Shown: positions 34,489 to 43,389, counted from the first letter of the stretch. The stretch is 64,000 bases of DNA from Opitutaceae bacterium (GCA_028691845.1 JAQUYL010000002.1:62001-126000); one strand, 5' to 3'. A program made the numbers and translations. Notes: generated from the letters alone by a model not told the origin.

Positions 34489-34755
34489 TGAAATGCGAAA
34501 CATTCCCCGCCGCTGGTGCGGGTGTTGCATAATCGTAAATTTGGACGCCGTGCCACGTGCCTCACCAGCCTCGCGGGCGCGAGGGCAGGGCAAACCACGT
34601 CTCTAGAGTGGTTAAAGTTGAAGTCTAGCCGAGACTAAACGGCTCTTTCAGAGAGGACGCACATGTGAAAACGGCTGCAGTTTTTTTTGAAACCGCTCCA
34701 AAATCCCCGGGGTTTGCCCTGGAGTAGCGCTGGCGGCACGGGCGGGATGCACCAG

Positions 34756-36063
34756 TTACGGGCTGCCGCCCACCGCGCGATCGAAAGAGGCCCGTGCGGC
34801 CAGGTACTCCCATCGCGCTGTAGCTAGGGAGGCTTCGGCGCGGACGAGCGCGGTCTGCGTGTCGAGCAGGTCGGTGATGACGGCGGCACCGCCCTGATAA
34901 CGCTCCTGCACCACGCGCAGGCTCTCTTCGCTGGCACGGACGCCGGTTTCATTTGCGGCAATAGAGGCCCAACTGCGTTCCAGTTCGGCGGCAGCCGTCC
35001 ACACTTCCTGGCGGATTTGCAGGCGGCGGTTTTCCAGAATCGCCTCCTCGCGGGCGAGGTCGGCCTTGGTTCGGGCGACGCGGCGCACCCGGTTGCCCGC
35101 ATCGAAAACCGGCACGTCGATCGAGAGGCCTGCCTGCCACTCGCGAGTATTGGGCAGCCAGACCGTGTCGTTCCATCCGAACGAACCGTCGGCGCGCAGC
35201 TTTGGGGCGCGGGCTGCGCGGGCTGCGGCGACGTTGGCGCGGGCCGCGGCGGTGCGTTTCTCAGCCGATCGGATTTCGGGCCGGTGCGCCAGGGCGCGTT
35301 CGATCAGGGCGCCGAGATCGGTTTGATCGGAGGGCGGTGGCGTCACCGGCGGGACGGTGATGGTGAGCGGTGTTTCCGCCGCCCGGCCCATGGCCGTGTT
35401 GAGCTGGCCGGTGGCGACCCGAAGGCCGCTTTGGGCGCGTATGAGCTGCAGCCGGGCCGACGCAACCTCGGCCTGCATCCGGAGGACGTCCGCTTCCGGC
35501 ACGGCGCCAGCCCGGTGCCGTACCTCAGCCAGTCGGAGGTGGCTCTCGGTACGGGTGAGATTTTTCCCGGCCACGGTTTGCAGGTCTTGCGCGGCGGCGA
35601 GCGCGTAGAACGTGGCGTGCACTGACATCCGAACCTCCGCCTGCATAGTGGAGGCGTCGGCTTCAGCGCCGGCACGGCGGGCGAGAGCGGCATCAAGGCC
35701 GGCCCGGCGCTCGCCGAAATCGTAGAGGGTGACGCGTGAGATGAGCCCACCGTTCCAGTCATCGAGCGGCCCGACACGTTCGGGGGCGGGGTGGCCGGGC
35801 AGCGAGAGCCCCGAAGGAAGAAACGCCCGCTTTTGCCACCGGTGGAAACCCGCATAGAGGTCGAACTGCGGATAGTAGGGGGCCTGGGCTTCGCCGACAG
35901 CCTCGTTAGCTGCGGCGAGGCCGGCCTGGGCTGCGGCGAGCGCAGGTTGTCGGTCGACTGCGAGCGCGAGGCAGTCGTCGAGCGTTAGTGGCGGCGTGCT
36001 TTGCGCGGTGAGACGGCAGGCGATCAGTGCAAGCACTGCAGCGGCGGCGAGGATCGTTTTCAT
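34756..36063 (-). CDS. TolC-family outer-membrane efflux protein
   Basis: A 435-residue exported protein. The start at 36063 precedes a signal peptide (MKTILAAAAVLALIACRLTA). TolC/OEP repeat features: LTLDDCLALAVDRQPALAAA, VTLYDFGERRAGLDAALARR, then in the second half IERALAHRPEIRSAEKRTAA and IDVPVFDAGNRVRRVARTKA, with a final GGAAVITDLLDTQTALVRAE. It forms the outer-membrane duct of the tripartite efflux system encoded upstream on the same strand. It is the last gene of that operon, 32 nt after the first permease. A fragment of a paralogue lies at 31195. Confidence 0.94.
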   Translation of the reverse strand: MKTILAAAAVLALIACRLTAQSTPPLTLDDCLALAVDRQPALAAAQAGLAAANEAVGEAQAPYYPQFDLYAGFHRWQKRAFLPSGLSLPGHPAPERVGPLDDWNGGLISRVTLYDFGERRAGLDAALARRAGAEADASTMQAEVRMSVHATFYALAAAQDLQTVAGKNLTRTESHLRLAEVRHRAGAVPEADVLRMQAEVASARLQLIRAQSGLRVATGQLNTAMGRAAETPLTITVPPVTPPPSDQTDLGALIERALAHRPEIRSAEKRTAAARANVAAARAARAPKLRADGSFGWNDTVWLPNTREWQAGLSIDVPVFDAGNRVRRVARTKADLAREEAILENRRLQIRQEVWTAAAELERSWASIAANETGVRASEESLRVVQERYQGGAAVITDLLDTQTALVRAEASLATARWEYLAARASFDRAVGGSP

Positions 36064-36095
36064 GGCGGAAAGGGGGAAGCGGGGAAGGCCGATGA

Positions 36096-37226
36096 TCAGG
36101 CGATGGTTTTGCGGAAGCGGGTGACTGCGAAGGTCATCACGGCGAGACCGAGCACAAGCAGGGCGAGAAACTGCGTCCAGAGGACGGCGAAGCCCACGCC
36201 CTTGAGGAAGATACCGCGGATGATGACGAGGATGTAGCGCAACGGGTCGAGCAGGCTGAGCCACTGGAAAAAGGCCGGCATGTTGGCGATGGGGAAAATG
36301 AACCCGGAGAAAAGCATCGCCGGGAAGAAAAAGAAGAAGGTTGTCATCATCGCCTGTTGTTGGGTGCTGCTGACGGTCGAGATGAACAGGCCGATGCCCA
36401 CCGTGCTCAGAAGGAACAGAAGGACGCCACCCAGGAGGAGCAGGAAGTTGCCGCGGAAAGGGATCTCGAACCAAAACAAGCCGACGGCAGCTACGAGGCA
36501 GGTATTGACCACGCTGATCACCACAAACGGGGCGCATTTCCCGAGGATGAACTCCACGGGCCGGATCGGCGTCACCATGATCTGCTCGATGGTTCCAGCC
36601 TCCTTCTCCCGCACAATCGCCATGCCGGTCAGCATGAGGCTGACGAGCATCACGAGCAGAGCGATGACGCCGGGCACGTAGAAATGGCGGCTCTCCAGGT
36701 CCGCGTTGAACCACGCACGCGGCTGCAGGTCGACCCGACCGATGGGCCCGGTGCGGCCGGCGCGCCGTAGCGCCTGATCGAGAATGAAGGCATTGTTGGC
36801 GGAGGCCGCAATCTGGGTCGCGTAATTCACCACAAACCGGGCGGTGTTGGAATCGGACCCATCCACGATCATCTGCACGGGGGTGGGGCGACCGCCGCGG
36901 AGGTTTTCCTGATAGCCGGCGTTGATCTGGAGAATTGCGGCCGCCTCGGCGGCATCGATCAAGGCCGCGGCCTCTCCTTCATCCTGCGTGAACGCGACGG
37001 CGTCGAAATAGGACGAACCGGTGAACCGCGCCACGAGGGCGCGGCTCGCCGGCGTGCCATCGTGGTCGACGACGGCGAGACGCACGTGGCGCACGTCGAG
37101 GGTCACGGCATAGCCGAGGATCAGGGTCTGGATGACGGGCACGCCGAGAATGACCGCCCGCATCCGAGGATCACGGAACACAGAGAGGAATTCCTTGCGG
37201 AGGATGGTGAAGATGCGTTCCCACAT
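36096..37226 (-). CDS. ABC-2 type transporter permease (YbhS/YbhR-like), second
   Basis: A 376-residue inner-membrane protein. The start at 37226 (MWERIFTILRKEFLSVFRDP) is the typical cytoplasmic N-terminus. A first helix is followed by a large periplasmic region (about 45-175, with VQMIVDGSDSNTARFVVNYA) and five helices in the second half, with the ABC-2 motif AIVREKEAGTIEQIMVTPIR. It pairs with the permease that ends 2 nt before its start. Likely substrates are drugs or lipids, as for YbhFSR and YhhJ relatives. Confidence 0.94.
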   Translation of the reverse strand: MWERIFTILRKEFLSVFRDPRMRAVILGVPVIQTLILGYAVTLDVRHVRLAVVDHDGTPASRALVARFTGSSYFDAVAFTQDEGEAAALIDAAEAAAILQINAGYQENLRGGRPTPVQMIVDGSDSNTARFVVNYATQIAASANNAFILDQALRRAGRTGPIGRVDLQPRAWFNADLESRHFYVPGVIALLVMLVSLMLTGMAIVREKEAGTIEQIMVTPIRPVEFILGKCAPFVVISVVNTCLVAAVGLFWFEIPFRGNFLLLLGGVLLFLLSTVGIGLFISTVSSTQQQAMMTTFFFFFPAMLFSGFIFPIANMPAFFQWLSLLDPLRYILVIIRGIFLKGVGFAVLWTQFLALLVLGLAVMTFAVTRFRKTIA

Positions 37227-37228
37227 GG

Positions 37229-38362
37229 TCAGTCGAGGCGTTTGCGGGTTTTGCGAATGGAGATGCCGATGACGACGAACGCGAACAGCGCGAGGAAAAC
37301 GGCGTCGTCCCACAGTGTCTCGAGACCGACGCCGCGCAGGAAGATGCCCTTGACCAGGGCGACGAAATAGCGAGCCGGGACGACAAAGGTGATCGCCTGA
37401 ACCGGCACGGGCATGTTGGCGATGGCGAACGCGAAGCCGGAGAGCAGGAACGCCGGCAGAAACGTCGAGATCATCGCGATCTGGCTCGCGAGCAGCTGCT
37501 GGCGTGCGAGGGTGCTGATCAGCAGCCCCTGCGCCAGCGTGCCGACCACGAAGAGCGCGCCGACGAAAAACAGCAGCACGACGCTGCCGCGCAATGGCAC
37601 ATCGAACAGAAACACGGCCATGAGCACGGCGATGACCATGTTGGCGAGGCCGATGACGGTGTAGGGGAGCAGCTTGCCGAGCACGAGTTCGGGCGCGCGC
37701 ACGGGCGTCGAAATGAGCTGTTCCATGGTCCCCCGCTCCCATTCGCGGGCAATGGTCAGCGATGTGAGCAGCGCCGCGATCAACCCCATGATCACGGCCA
37801 TGATGCCGGGCACAATGAAATTGCGGCTGGCGAGGTCGGCGTTGAACCAGACGCGCGTGCGCAAATCGAGCGCCTGAACCGGCGCGGTCCCGGTGGCGCG
37901 CCGGACCTGGTCGAGCGCGAGTTGAGCGTTGAACCCGGTTGCGACCGCCTGCGTGTAGCCGAGCACGAGGCCGGCGGTGTTGGAGTCGGAGCCATCGACC
38001 ACCGCCTGCACGCCCACGCTGCGGCTCGCGGCGAGGTGCGCGGCGAACTCGGGGGGAATTACGAGACCGAGCATGGCCGCGCGGGAATCGATGGCTTCCT
38101 CCAGCTCGGCGTAGCGCGCAACGGTGCCGCGAAAGGCGAAGTAGCGCGTGGCGGTGAAGCGCGCCACGAACTCACGGCTCTCGACCGAGCGGCACTGGTC
38201 CCAGACGACGAAGGGCACGCGGTCGACGTCAAGCGTGAGCGCGTAGCCGAAGGCGAGCAGCATCAACATCGGAATGCCAACAGCGAGGATGAGGCTGCGG
38301 GGGTCGCGGCGGATGTGCAGGGCCTCCTTGCGAGCCACGGCCCAGAGACGGCGCGGATTCAT
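37229..38362 (-). CDS. ABC-2 type transporter permease (YbhS/YbhR-like), first
   Basis: A 377-residue inner-membrane protein, a paralogue of the next gene: MNPRRLWAVARKEALHIRRD at the N-terminus, a periplasmic region with VQAVVDGSDSNTAGLVLGYT, and TIAREWERGTMEQLISTPVR before the last helices. Its start overlaps the stop of the upstream ATPase by 4 nt (38359-38362), and its stop is 2 nt from the next permease, so these genes are translationally coupled. Confidence 0.94.
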   Translation of the reverse strand: MNPRRLWAVARKEALHIRRDPRSLILAVGIPMLMLLAFGYALTLDVDRVPFVVWDQCRSVESREFVARFTATRYFAFRGTVARYAELEEAIDSRAAMLGLVIPPEFAAHLAASRSVGVQAVVDGSDSNTAGLVLGYTQAVATGFNAQLALDQVRRATGTAPVQALDLRTRVWFNADLASRNFIVPGIMAVIMGLIAALLTSLTIAREWERGTMEQLISTPVRAPELVLGKLLPYTVIGLANMVIAVLMAVFLFDVPLRGSVVLLFFVGALFVVGTLAQGLLISTLARQQLLASQIAMISTFLPAFLLSGFAFAIANMPVPVQAITFVVPARYFVALVKGIFLRGVGLETLWDDAVFLALFAFVVIGISIRKTRKRLD

Positions 38363-39339
38363 CGACGGACCTCCCCTTGGGTGCCGGCAACCCGGTCCTG
38401 AGCCTCGATGAGGGAGACGAACACGTCCTCAAGCGTGGGAGTGATCCGCTCGAGCCGGTCGAGAAGGAAACCATTCGTGGTCAGGGCGGTCCGGATGGCC
38501 CGGTCGGCGGCGGCGGCGTCCGCGGCGACAACATGCAGGCCCTTGCCGAAGAGCGCGACCTCCTTCACTTCGGGCAGGCGCTCGATGACATCCATGGCTT
38601 CATTGGGCCGCGCGCAATCGAGTTCCAACACGGCCTCGGGCATGAGCTGGGTTTTCAGCGTCCGGGGCGTGCCGAGGGCGATCAAATTTCCCCGGTAGAT
38701 GATGCCGAGCCGGTCGCAATATTCCGATTCCTCCATATAATGTGTAGTCACGAACACGGTGACTCCGCGTCCGGAAAGGTCGTAGATCAGATCCCAGAAT
38801 TGTCGGCGGCTGTTGGGATCGACGCCGGAAGTCGGTTCGTCCAGGAATAAAATGGGTGGTTCATGCAAGACAGCGCAGCCGAGGGCGAGGCGCTGTTTCC
38901 AGCCGCCGGAGAGCTCCCGGGTCGGCGCTCGCCGGTGTTTCTGCAGGCCGGCCATCTCGAGCACCCATGTTTTGCGGTCGGCCCGTTTCTCCCTGGGCAG
39001 CCGGTAGATGCCGCTATAGAAGTCGATGTTCTCCTCCACCGTCAGTTCGTCGTAGAGGGAGAACTTCTGACTCATGTAGCCGATGTGGGTTTTGATTTTT
39101 TCGGTATCCCGGATGATATCGAGACCCGCGACGCGCCCGGCTCCCGCGGAAGGGCGGAGCAGGCCGCACAGCATGCGAATGGTCGTTGACTTGCCGGCGC
39201 CATTGGGGCCGAGAAAGCCGAAAATCTCGCCGCGGTTCACCGCGAACGAAATGCCCGCCACGGCCTTGAACGCGCCAAAGTGCTTCTCGAGGTTCTGCAC
39301 CTCGACAACAGTCTCATTGGTGGTGGGAGGAGTGGGCAT
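38359..39339 (-). CDS. ABC transporter ATP-binding protein (second ATPase)
   Basis: A 326-residue ATPase: Walker A GFLGPNGAGKSTT, Q-loop YMSQKF, signature RELSGGWKQRLALG, Walker B ILFLDEPTSGVDP, H-loop TTHYMEE. The C-terminal 90 residues form the DrrA-type accessory domain. Together with the ATPase at 39445 it equals the two halves of E. coli YbhF, here as separate genes. A 32-residue ORF lies between them. Confidence 0.95.
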   Translation of the reverse strand: MPTPPTTNETVVEVQNLEKHFGAFKAVAGISFAVNRGEIFGFLGPNGAGKSTTIRMLCGLLRPSAGAGRVAGLDIIRDTEKIKTHIGYMSQKFSLYDELTVEENIDFYSGIYRLPREKRADRKTWVLEMAGLQKHRRAPTRELSGGWKQRLALGCAVLHEPPILFLDEPTSGVDPNSRRQFWDLIYDLSGRGVTVFVTTHYMEESEYCDRLGIIYRGNLIALGTPRTLKTQLMPEAVLELDCARPNEAMDVIERLPEVKEVALFGKGLHVVAADAAAADRAIRTALTTNGFLLDRLERITPTLEDVFVSLIEAQDRVAGTQGEVRR

Positions 39340-39349
39340 GGCGGCGGAA

Positions 39350-39448
39350 TCAGCGATTGCGGTTTTCCGGCGGCGGCGGATTCTTGTGATCGGGTTCGAT
39401 CGCGACCAGCAGCGCGAGCAGGGCGAACACGATGATGACGGCGATCAT
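39350..39448 (-). CDS. 32-residue single-helix membrane peptide in the efflux operon
   Basis: An ORF of 33 codons whose ATG (39448-39446) overlaps the TGA of the upstream ATPase (ATGA), ending 10 nt before the next ATPase start. The peptide is one strongly hydrophobic helix (MIAVIIVFALLALLVAIEPD) followed by a Pro/Asn/Arg tail (HKNPPPPENRNR). Position and coupling argue for a genuine small subunit, comparable in style to small membrane proteins that associate with transporters. It has no recognised family. It could also be a translational-coupling spacer. Confidence 0.55.
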   Translation of the reverse strand: MIAVIIVFALLALLVAIEPDHKNPPPPENRNR

Positions 39449-40374
39449 GGCGAACACGGTTTGGCGGCGAGGACAGCGACGAACACGTCCTCCAGCGACG
39501 GCTCGATCGATCGGACGGAGAGCAGATCGAAACCGGCGTCGGCGATGAGCTGGCGGACCTGCTTCTCCGTGGCGCCGGCGTCGCGGGTGGCGACGTGCAC
39601 GCGGTCGCCGAAGAGGCCGACGGTGGCATCGGCAAGTTTCTCCCGCAGGAGCGCCGCGGTGGGGCGCGGATTGGTGGTGCGCACCTCGAGCAGTCGCCCG
39701 GGCATGAGGGCCTTCACCTCGTCGGGCGTTCCGACGCCGAGCAGGCGGCCCGCGTGCAGCAGCGCGAGGCGATTGCAGCGTTCGGCCTCATCGAGATAAG
39801 CGGTCGAGACAAAGATGGTGACCCCTTCGCGCACGAGCTGATAGAGAATGCGCCAGAAATCGCGGCGGGAGACGGGGTCGACCCCGTTGGTGGGCTCGTC
39901 GAGGAAGAGGACCTGCGGCGTGTGAATCAGCGCGCAGGCGAGGCCGAGCTTTTGCTTCATGCCGCCGGAAAGGTTGCCCGCCAGCCGCTGCTGGAAAGGG
40001 GTGAGATTGCTGAAGCCGAGCAAGCGCTCGATCTTCTCCGCCCGCCCCTTCTCGGGGACGCCGTAAATGTCGGCGTAGAAGCCGATATTTTCCAGGACGG
40101 TGAGATCCGGGTAGAGGCCGAACTGCTGGCTCATGTAACCGATCTGATCCTTGAGCTGTTCGGCTTCGTGCACTATGTCGTGACCCGCCACGGTGGCGCT
40201 GCCTGCCGTGGGCCCAAGGATACCGGTCAGCATGCGCATGATAGTGGTCTTCCCCGCTCCGTCCGGGCCGACGAGGCCGAAGATTTCCCCGGCCGCCACC
40301 TCGAGATCGAGGCGGTCGACGGCCAGGTGTTCCCCGAACCGGCGAGTGAGACCTTGGGTGCGGATGGCGGACAT
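39445..40374 (-). CDS. ABC transporter ATP-binding protein (first ATPase)
   Basis: A 309-residue ATPase: Walker A GLVGPDGAGKTTI, Q-loop YMSQQFGLYPDLT, signature GNLSGGMKQKLGLA, Walker B VLFLDEPTNGVDPVSRRDFW, and STAYLDEAERCNRL for the H-loop region, where the usual His is Ala-Tyr. Such degeneracy at the switch His, opposite a normal partner ATPase, suggests an asymmetric ATPase pair. It is followed by coupled genes for a small membrane peptide and the second ATPase. Confidence 0.94.
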   Translation of the reverse strand: MSAIRTQGLTRRFGEHLAVDRLDLEVAAGEIFGLVGPDGAGKTTIMRMLTGILGPTAGSATVAGHDIVHEAEQLKDQIGYMSQQFGLYPDLTVLENIGFYADIYGVPEKGRAEKIERLLGFSNLTPFQQRLAGNLSGGMKQKLGLACALIHTPQVLFLDEPTNGVDPVSRRDFWRILYQLVREGVTIFVSTAYLDEAERCNRLALLHAGRLLGVGTPDEVKALMPGRLLEVRTTNPRPTAALLREKLADATVGLFGDRVHVATRDAGATEKQVRQLIADAGFDLLSVRSIEPSLEDVFVAVLAAKPCSP

Positions 40375-40419
40375 GGGAAGGCGGCGCGGGGCGAGAGGCC
40401 AGGGGAGTGCTTGGCGTGA

Positions 40420-41451
40420 TTACTGCGCGGCGCGGATGATCACATCGGCGGGCATGCCGGCTTTGAGTTCGTCCTGCGGATTCGCGACATCGACCTTGAT
40501 GCGGAATACGAGCTTCACCCGTTCCTTGGGGGTTTGCACGGTTTTGGGAGTGAACTCGGCTTCCGCCGCAATGAAGCCGATCGTGCCGGCATACGCCTTG
40601 TCCGGGAAGGTATCAGTGCGCACTTCGACGGGCTGTCCATGGCGGATGCGCCCGAGGTCGGTCTGATTGACATAGGCGCGCACCCAAACATGGGTCGGGT
40701 CGGCGACAGTCACCACCGGTGTGCCAGCCGCGACGAATTCGCCGGGTTCGATGTTGTGCGAGAGCACGAGGCCGGTCAGCGGTGAGAGCAGTCGGGTGTT
40801 TTCGAGCTGGGTTTCCGCCAGGGCCACCGCGGCCCGGGCTTGTTCCACTCGGGCGCGGCCCTGTGCGATGTCTTCGGTGCGGGGGCCCTCCTTGACCAGC
40901 TTGAGCCGTTCGGCCGCCTCGGCGGCGCGCGCCTCGGCGACCTTGAGCAAGGCCTGCGAGGCTTCGAGCTCGCGCTCGGCGATGGCGTCCTTGCCGCGCA
41001 ACTCCTGCTGGCGGGCAAAATCAAGCCGGGCGCGATCGCGTTCCGCCTCGATGCTGCGCAGCGTTGCCTCCGCGGCGGCGATCTCCTGCGGACGCGATCC
41101 CGTTTCCAGCGCGGCCAGCCCCGCCTGAACGGCGGCCAGTTCGGCCCGCCGCAGGGCGAGCTGCTCGCGTTGCTCGGCGTCGTCGAGTTGGGCGATTAAC
41201 AGGCCGGCCTTGATGGGCTCGCCCTCCGACACGAGGCGCGCGGCCACTCGTCCCGGAACTTTGAAACCAAGTTGAGCGTCAGTGACCTCAATGTTGCCGG
41301 AGAGGACGAGATCGCCCGAGCGCGTTCCTTGGCTGCGGGAGCAGGCACCGAGCGAAAGGAGGAGGGCGGCGGCGAACAAGGCGGCTGGCGTCAGCCGGAC
41401 TGCGCGTTCAAAGAGAGGTTTTGTTGGCATAGGAAGAGAGGTGTTTTTCAT
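40420..41451 (-). CDS. HlyD-family periplasmic adaptor (YbhG-like lipoprotein)
   Basis: A 343-residue membrane-fusion protein. Start 41451 (MKNTSLPMPTKPLF) or the internal Met at 41430; both overlap the 3' end of the TetR gene. The lipobox LLSLGACS implies a lipid-anchored protein. A barrel/lipoyl half (SGNIEVTDAQLGFKVPGRVA) is followed by a long coiled-coil hairpin (about 85-200, Ala/Glu/Arg-rich), then ENTRLLSPLTGLVLSHNIEP and the beta-barrel to the C-terminus. It would link the ABC pump to the TolC-like duct. It is the second gene of the operon after tetR. Confidence 0.94.
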   Translation of the reverse strand: MKNTSLPMPTKPLFERAVRLTPAALFAAALLLSLGACSRSQGTRSGDLVLSGNIEVTDAQLGFKVPGRVAARLVSEGEPIKAGLLIAQLDDAEQREQLALRRAELAAVQAGLAALETGSRPQEIAAAEATLRSIEAERDRARLDFARQQELRGKDAIAERELEASQALLKVAEARAAEAAERLKLVKEGPRTEDIAQGRARVEQARAAVALAETQLENTRLLSPLTGLVLSHNIEPGEFVAAGTPVVTVADPTHVWVRAYVNQTDLGRIRHGQPVEVRTDTFPDKAYAGTIGFIAAEAEFTPKTVQTPKERVKLVFRIKVDVANPQDELKAGMPADVIIRAAQ

Positions 41452-42061
41452 AGTCTTTGCGGCCGGCGAGGGTAAGGAGGCCGCCGACGAACAAGGGGAG
41501 GGCCTTTTCGAGGGTTTGAGGGATAGTGAGCCGAGTGCGCTCAAGATTGTCGGGTTGAACGAGGCCGCGAATGGCTTGCAGCCAGTAGAGGGCGGCAAAT
41601 TCGGCGTCGATATCGGCCCGGACCGCCCCTTCGGCGATTCCGGCGCGAATGATGCGGCCAAACACATCCGGGATGATGCGCTGCCGGATTTCTTCAATCT
41701 TGCCGTAGAGATGGGGGGCGCTGCGCTGGAGGTCGCGGAACGTGGCCGGGCTGGCGCGGCCCATGATGGATTCGACGACCCCGGCGACCTCTTGTAGCTT
41801 TTGGGCAAACGTGAGCTGCGGGTTGCTGACAAGGAGGTCCATGCGATCGCGGATGGTGCGACTCAGCGCATCGATGACCCGCCCAAGAAGCACGTCTTTC
41901 GCGCGAAAATGAACATAGAGGGTCTTTTTGCTGATCCCCAATTCGTGCGCGAGATTATCCATCGTAAGGGAATGGTAGCCGTAGGCAAAAAGATGCTCAT
42001 GGGCCGTCCGGAGAATGCGGTCGGTGATCGAGGCAGCGGGAGAGTGGAGGGGCTTGGCCAT
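41408..42061 (-). CDS. TetR/AcrR-family regulator (CecR/YbiH-like)
   Basis: A 217-residue repressor. The N-terminal HTH (about 12-60) reads ITDRILRTAHEHLFAYGYHS and NLAHELGISKKTLYVHFRAK, the TetR signature. The C-terminal half is the helical ligand domain. It is the first gene of the efflux operon and is comparable to CecR, which controls ybhGFSR in E. coli. A 30-bp dyad directly upstream (42071-42100) is its probable operator, giving autoregulation together with control of the pump. Confidence 0.93.
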   Translation of the reverse strand: MAKPLHSPAASITDRILRTAHEHLFAYGYHSLTMDNLAHELGISKKTLYVHFRAKDVLLGRVIDALSRTIRDRMDLLVSNPQLTFAQKLQEVAGVVESIMGRASPATFRDLQRSAPHLYGKIEEIRQRIIPDVFGRIIRAGIAEGAVRADIDAEFAALYWLQAIRGLVQPDNLERTRLTIPQTLEKALPLFVGGLLTLAGRKDYEKHLSSYANKTSL

Positions 42062-42070
42062 ATAAACCTA

Positions 42071-42100
42071 AGGAAACTCTTAAAGTATCCAAAGTTTCCT
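42071..42100. promoter_or_regulatory. Probable operator of the TetR-family gene
   Basis: AGGAAACT and AGTTTCCT are inverted 8-bp arms separated by 14 nt, starting 10 nt upstream of the tetR-like ATG in an otherwise AT-rich leader. The position and two-fold symmetry fit a TetR operator overlapping the promoter. Confidence 0.6.
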
Positions 42101-42118
42101 AAAGTCAAGACCAAAGAA

Positions 42119-42142
42119 AAGGCCGGCCCGAAGGCCGGCCTT
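42119..42142 (-). terminator. Hairpin terminator after the RRM gene
   Basis: On the minus strand AAGGCCGGCC-TTCG-GGCCGGCCTT is a perfect 10-bp stem closed by a stable TTCG tetraloop, followed by TTCTTT. It ends the RNA-binding-protein transcript and insulates the tetR operon. Confidence 0.85.
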
Positions 42143-42166
42143 GGAAAGATAGGTAATGGGGCTGGA

Positions 42167-42568
42167 TTAATTGCCGCGCTGGCCGCCGTGGTCGCGATGA
42201 CCACCGCCGCCGCCCCCGAAGCCGCGCCGGGGTCCCCGGAATCCTCCGCCGCCACCTCCGCCAAAGCCGCGGCGTTCACCGCCGCCCGGTCCGCCAAACT
42301 GCCGGGGCGGACGCTCCTCACGCGGACGGGCGATATTGACCGTGATGGCCCGTCCCTCCATCTGGTAGCCATTGAACTTCTCGACAGCCTTCTGGGCATC
42401 TTCGGGGCTGCCCATGGTCACGAAGGCAAAACCGCGGGAACGTCCGGTGAATTTGTCGAAAATAATTTCGACGGTGGCTACGGTGCCGACCTGGGCGAAG
42501 AGATCCTGCAATTCCTGGGCGCCAGCGGCGAAGGGGAGGTTCCCCACGTAGAGTTTAGCGTTATCCAT
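42167..42568 (-). CDS. RRM-domain RNA-binding protein with Gly-rich tail
   Basis: A 133-residue protein. The RRM (1-80) has RNP2 KLYVGNLPF and RNP1 RGFAFVTM, both intact. The tail (about 88-133) is Gly/Arg-rich (RRGFGGGGGGGFRGPRRGFG). This is the cyanobacterial/verrucomicrobial cold-shock-associated type of RNA-binding protein. A possible leader with an AT-rich stretch lies upstream (42620-42700). It is monocistronic with a strong terminator. Confidence 0.95.
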   Translation of the reverse strand: MDNAKLYVGNLPFAAGAQELQDLFAQVGTVATVEIIFDKFTGRSRGFAFVTMGSPEDAQKAVEKFNGYQMEGRAITVNIARPREERPPRQFGGPGGGERRGFGGGGGGGFRGPRRGFGGGGGGHRDHGGQRGN

Positions 42569-42805
42569 GTGATGAACTGAGCTGAATGCTGCTGCCTGCC
42601 GCCCGTCCCCGACAACCGAGTTTCAAATCATCACTGAACAAGAACGCTCAACTGATAATTTTCCGTAGCGGTAGAAACTTACAAACAACAACCAACCCAA
42701 CGCCTCGCACAGTGCGCTGCGCTCCCTATGAAGCAAGCGTTTAATCTCCTTCTGAACGCCTGCGGTCAGGCACTATGCATGGAGAAGGGCCTTATCCATC
42801 AACGG

Positions 42806-43389
42806 CTAACAGGCCACCTTCCGTGTCCGGAGGTCATCCTGAAACCAATCATGCCGGAGGATGCCATGGAACACCATTTCGACATGACGGCCGTTTTTTC
42901 AGGGCCTGCGGACTCATCCCCTCGCAGTGCAGGCGGGATTCTTTTGCAGGACCCGACCCAACGGCGAATAAACGCCATATGATGGGCCTGAAGTCGGTTG
43001 TACCCCGGAATGTGGAAGGCATGGTCAACTACTGCTCGGACGGCCTCGCTGGCATAGTCATGGTTCCCAAAGACGACCCCTGCCCAATAACCCATCTCGG
43101 TGCTTTTGTGTTCCTCAGCGAAGGCAAGGCCGATGAGGCCAACAAAGGTGGGTGCTTCACGCAGCGTGATCGCGAAAACTAATTCTTCATGCCGTGCCAA
43201 GCGGTCTGCGTGGGTTGCGATCCAAGCCTCGGCGGCACCGTCCGGACAAGGGTGCGGAATGAGCGGGGTAGTGTTGGCAATTTCCGCGCACCAGCCAATC
43301 GTTGCACGTCGTGAGCATCAGCTGCCGTGAAGCGGCGCAGGCGCAGACGCGGGGTGTCGAGCTCGGGGGCGCTCCACCGGGAAATTCAT
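42806..43389 (-). pseudogene. GNAT acetyltransferase (RimJ/RimL type), multiply frameshifted
   Basis: Starting from an ATG at 43389, the minus strand gives an acetyltransferase only if frames are changed several times. The pieces in order are: LRLRRFTAADAHDVQRLAGA (frame restored by dropping one C in a C5 run); EIANTTPLIPHPCPDGAAEA; ATHADRLARHEELVFAITLR; MGYWAGVVFGNHDYASEAVR (acetyl-CoA motif region); AVGSGPAKESRLHCEGMSPQ; and finally VEMVFHGILRHDWFQDDL with a stop at 42806-42808. Each piece matches the expected order of the family. At least three, probably four, frameshifts exist. It is a decayed gene unless the sequence contains indel errors. Confidence 0.85.

Noticed and set aside
36064-36714. 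N-terminal extension of the TolC gene frame through the permease gene
   Set aside because: It is an alternative frame of the permease; a good signal peptide begins at 36063.
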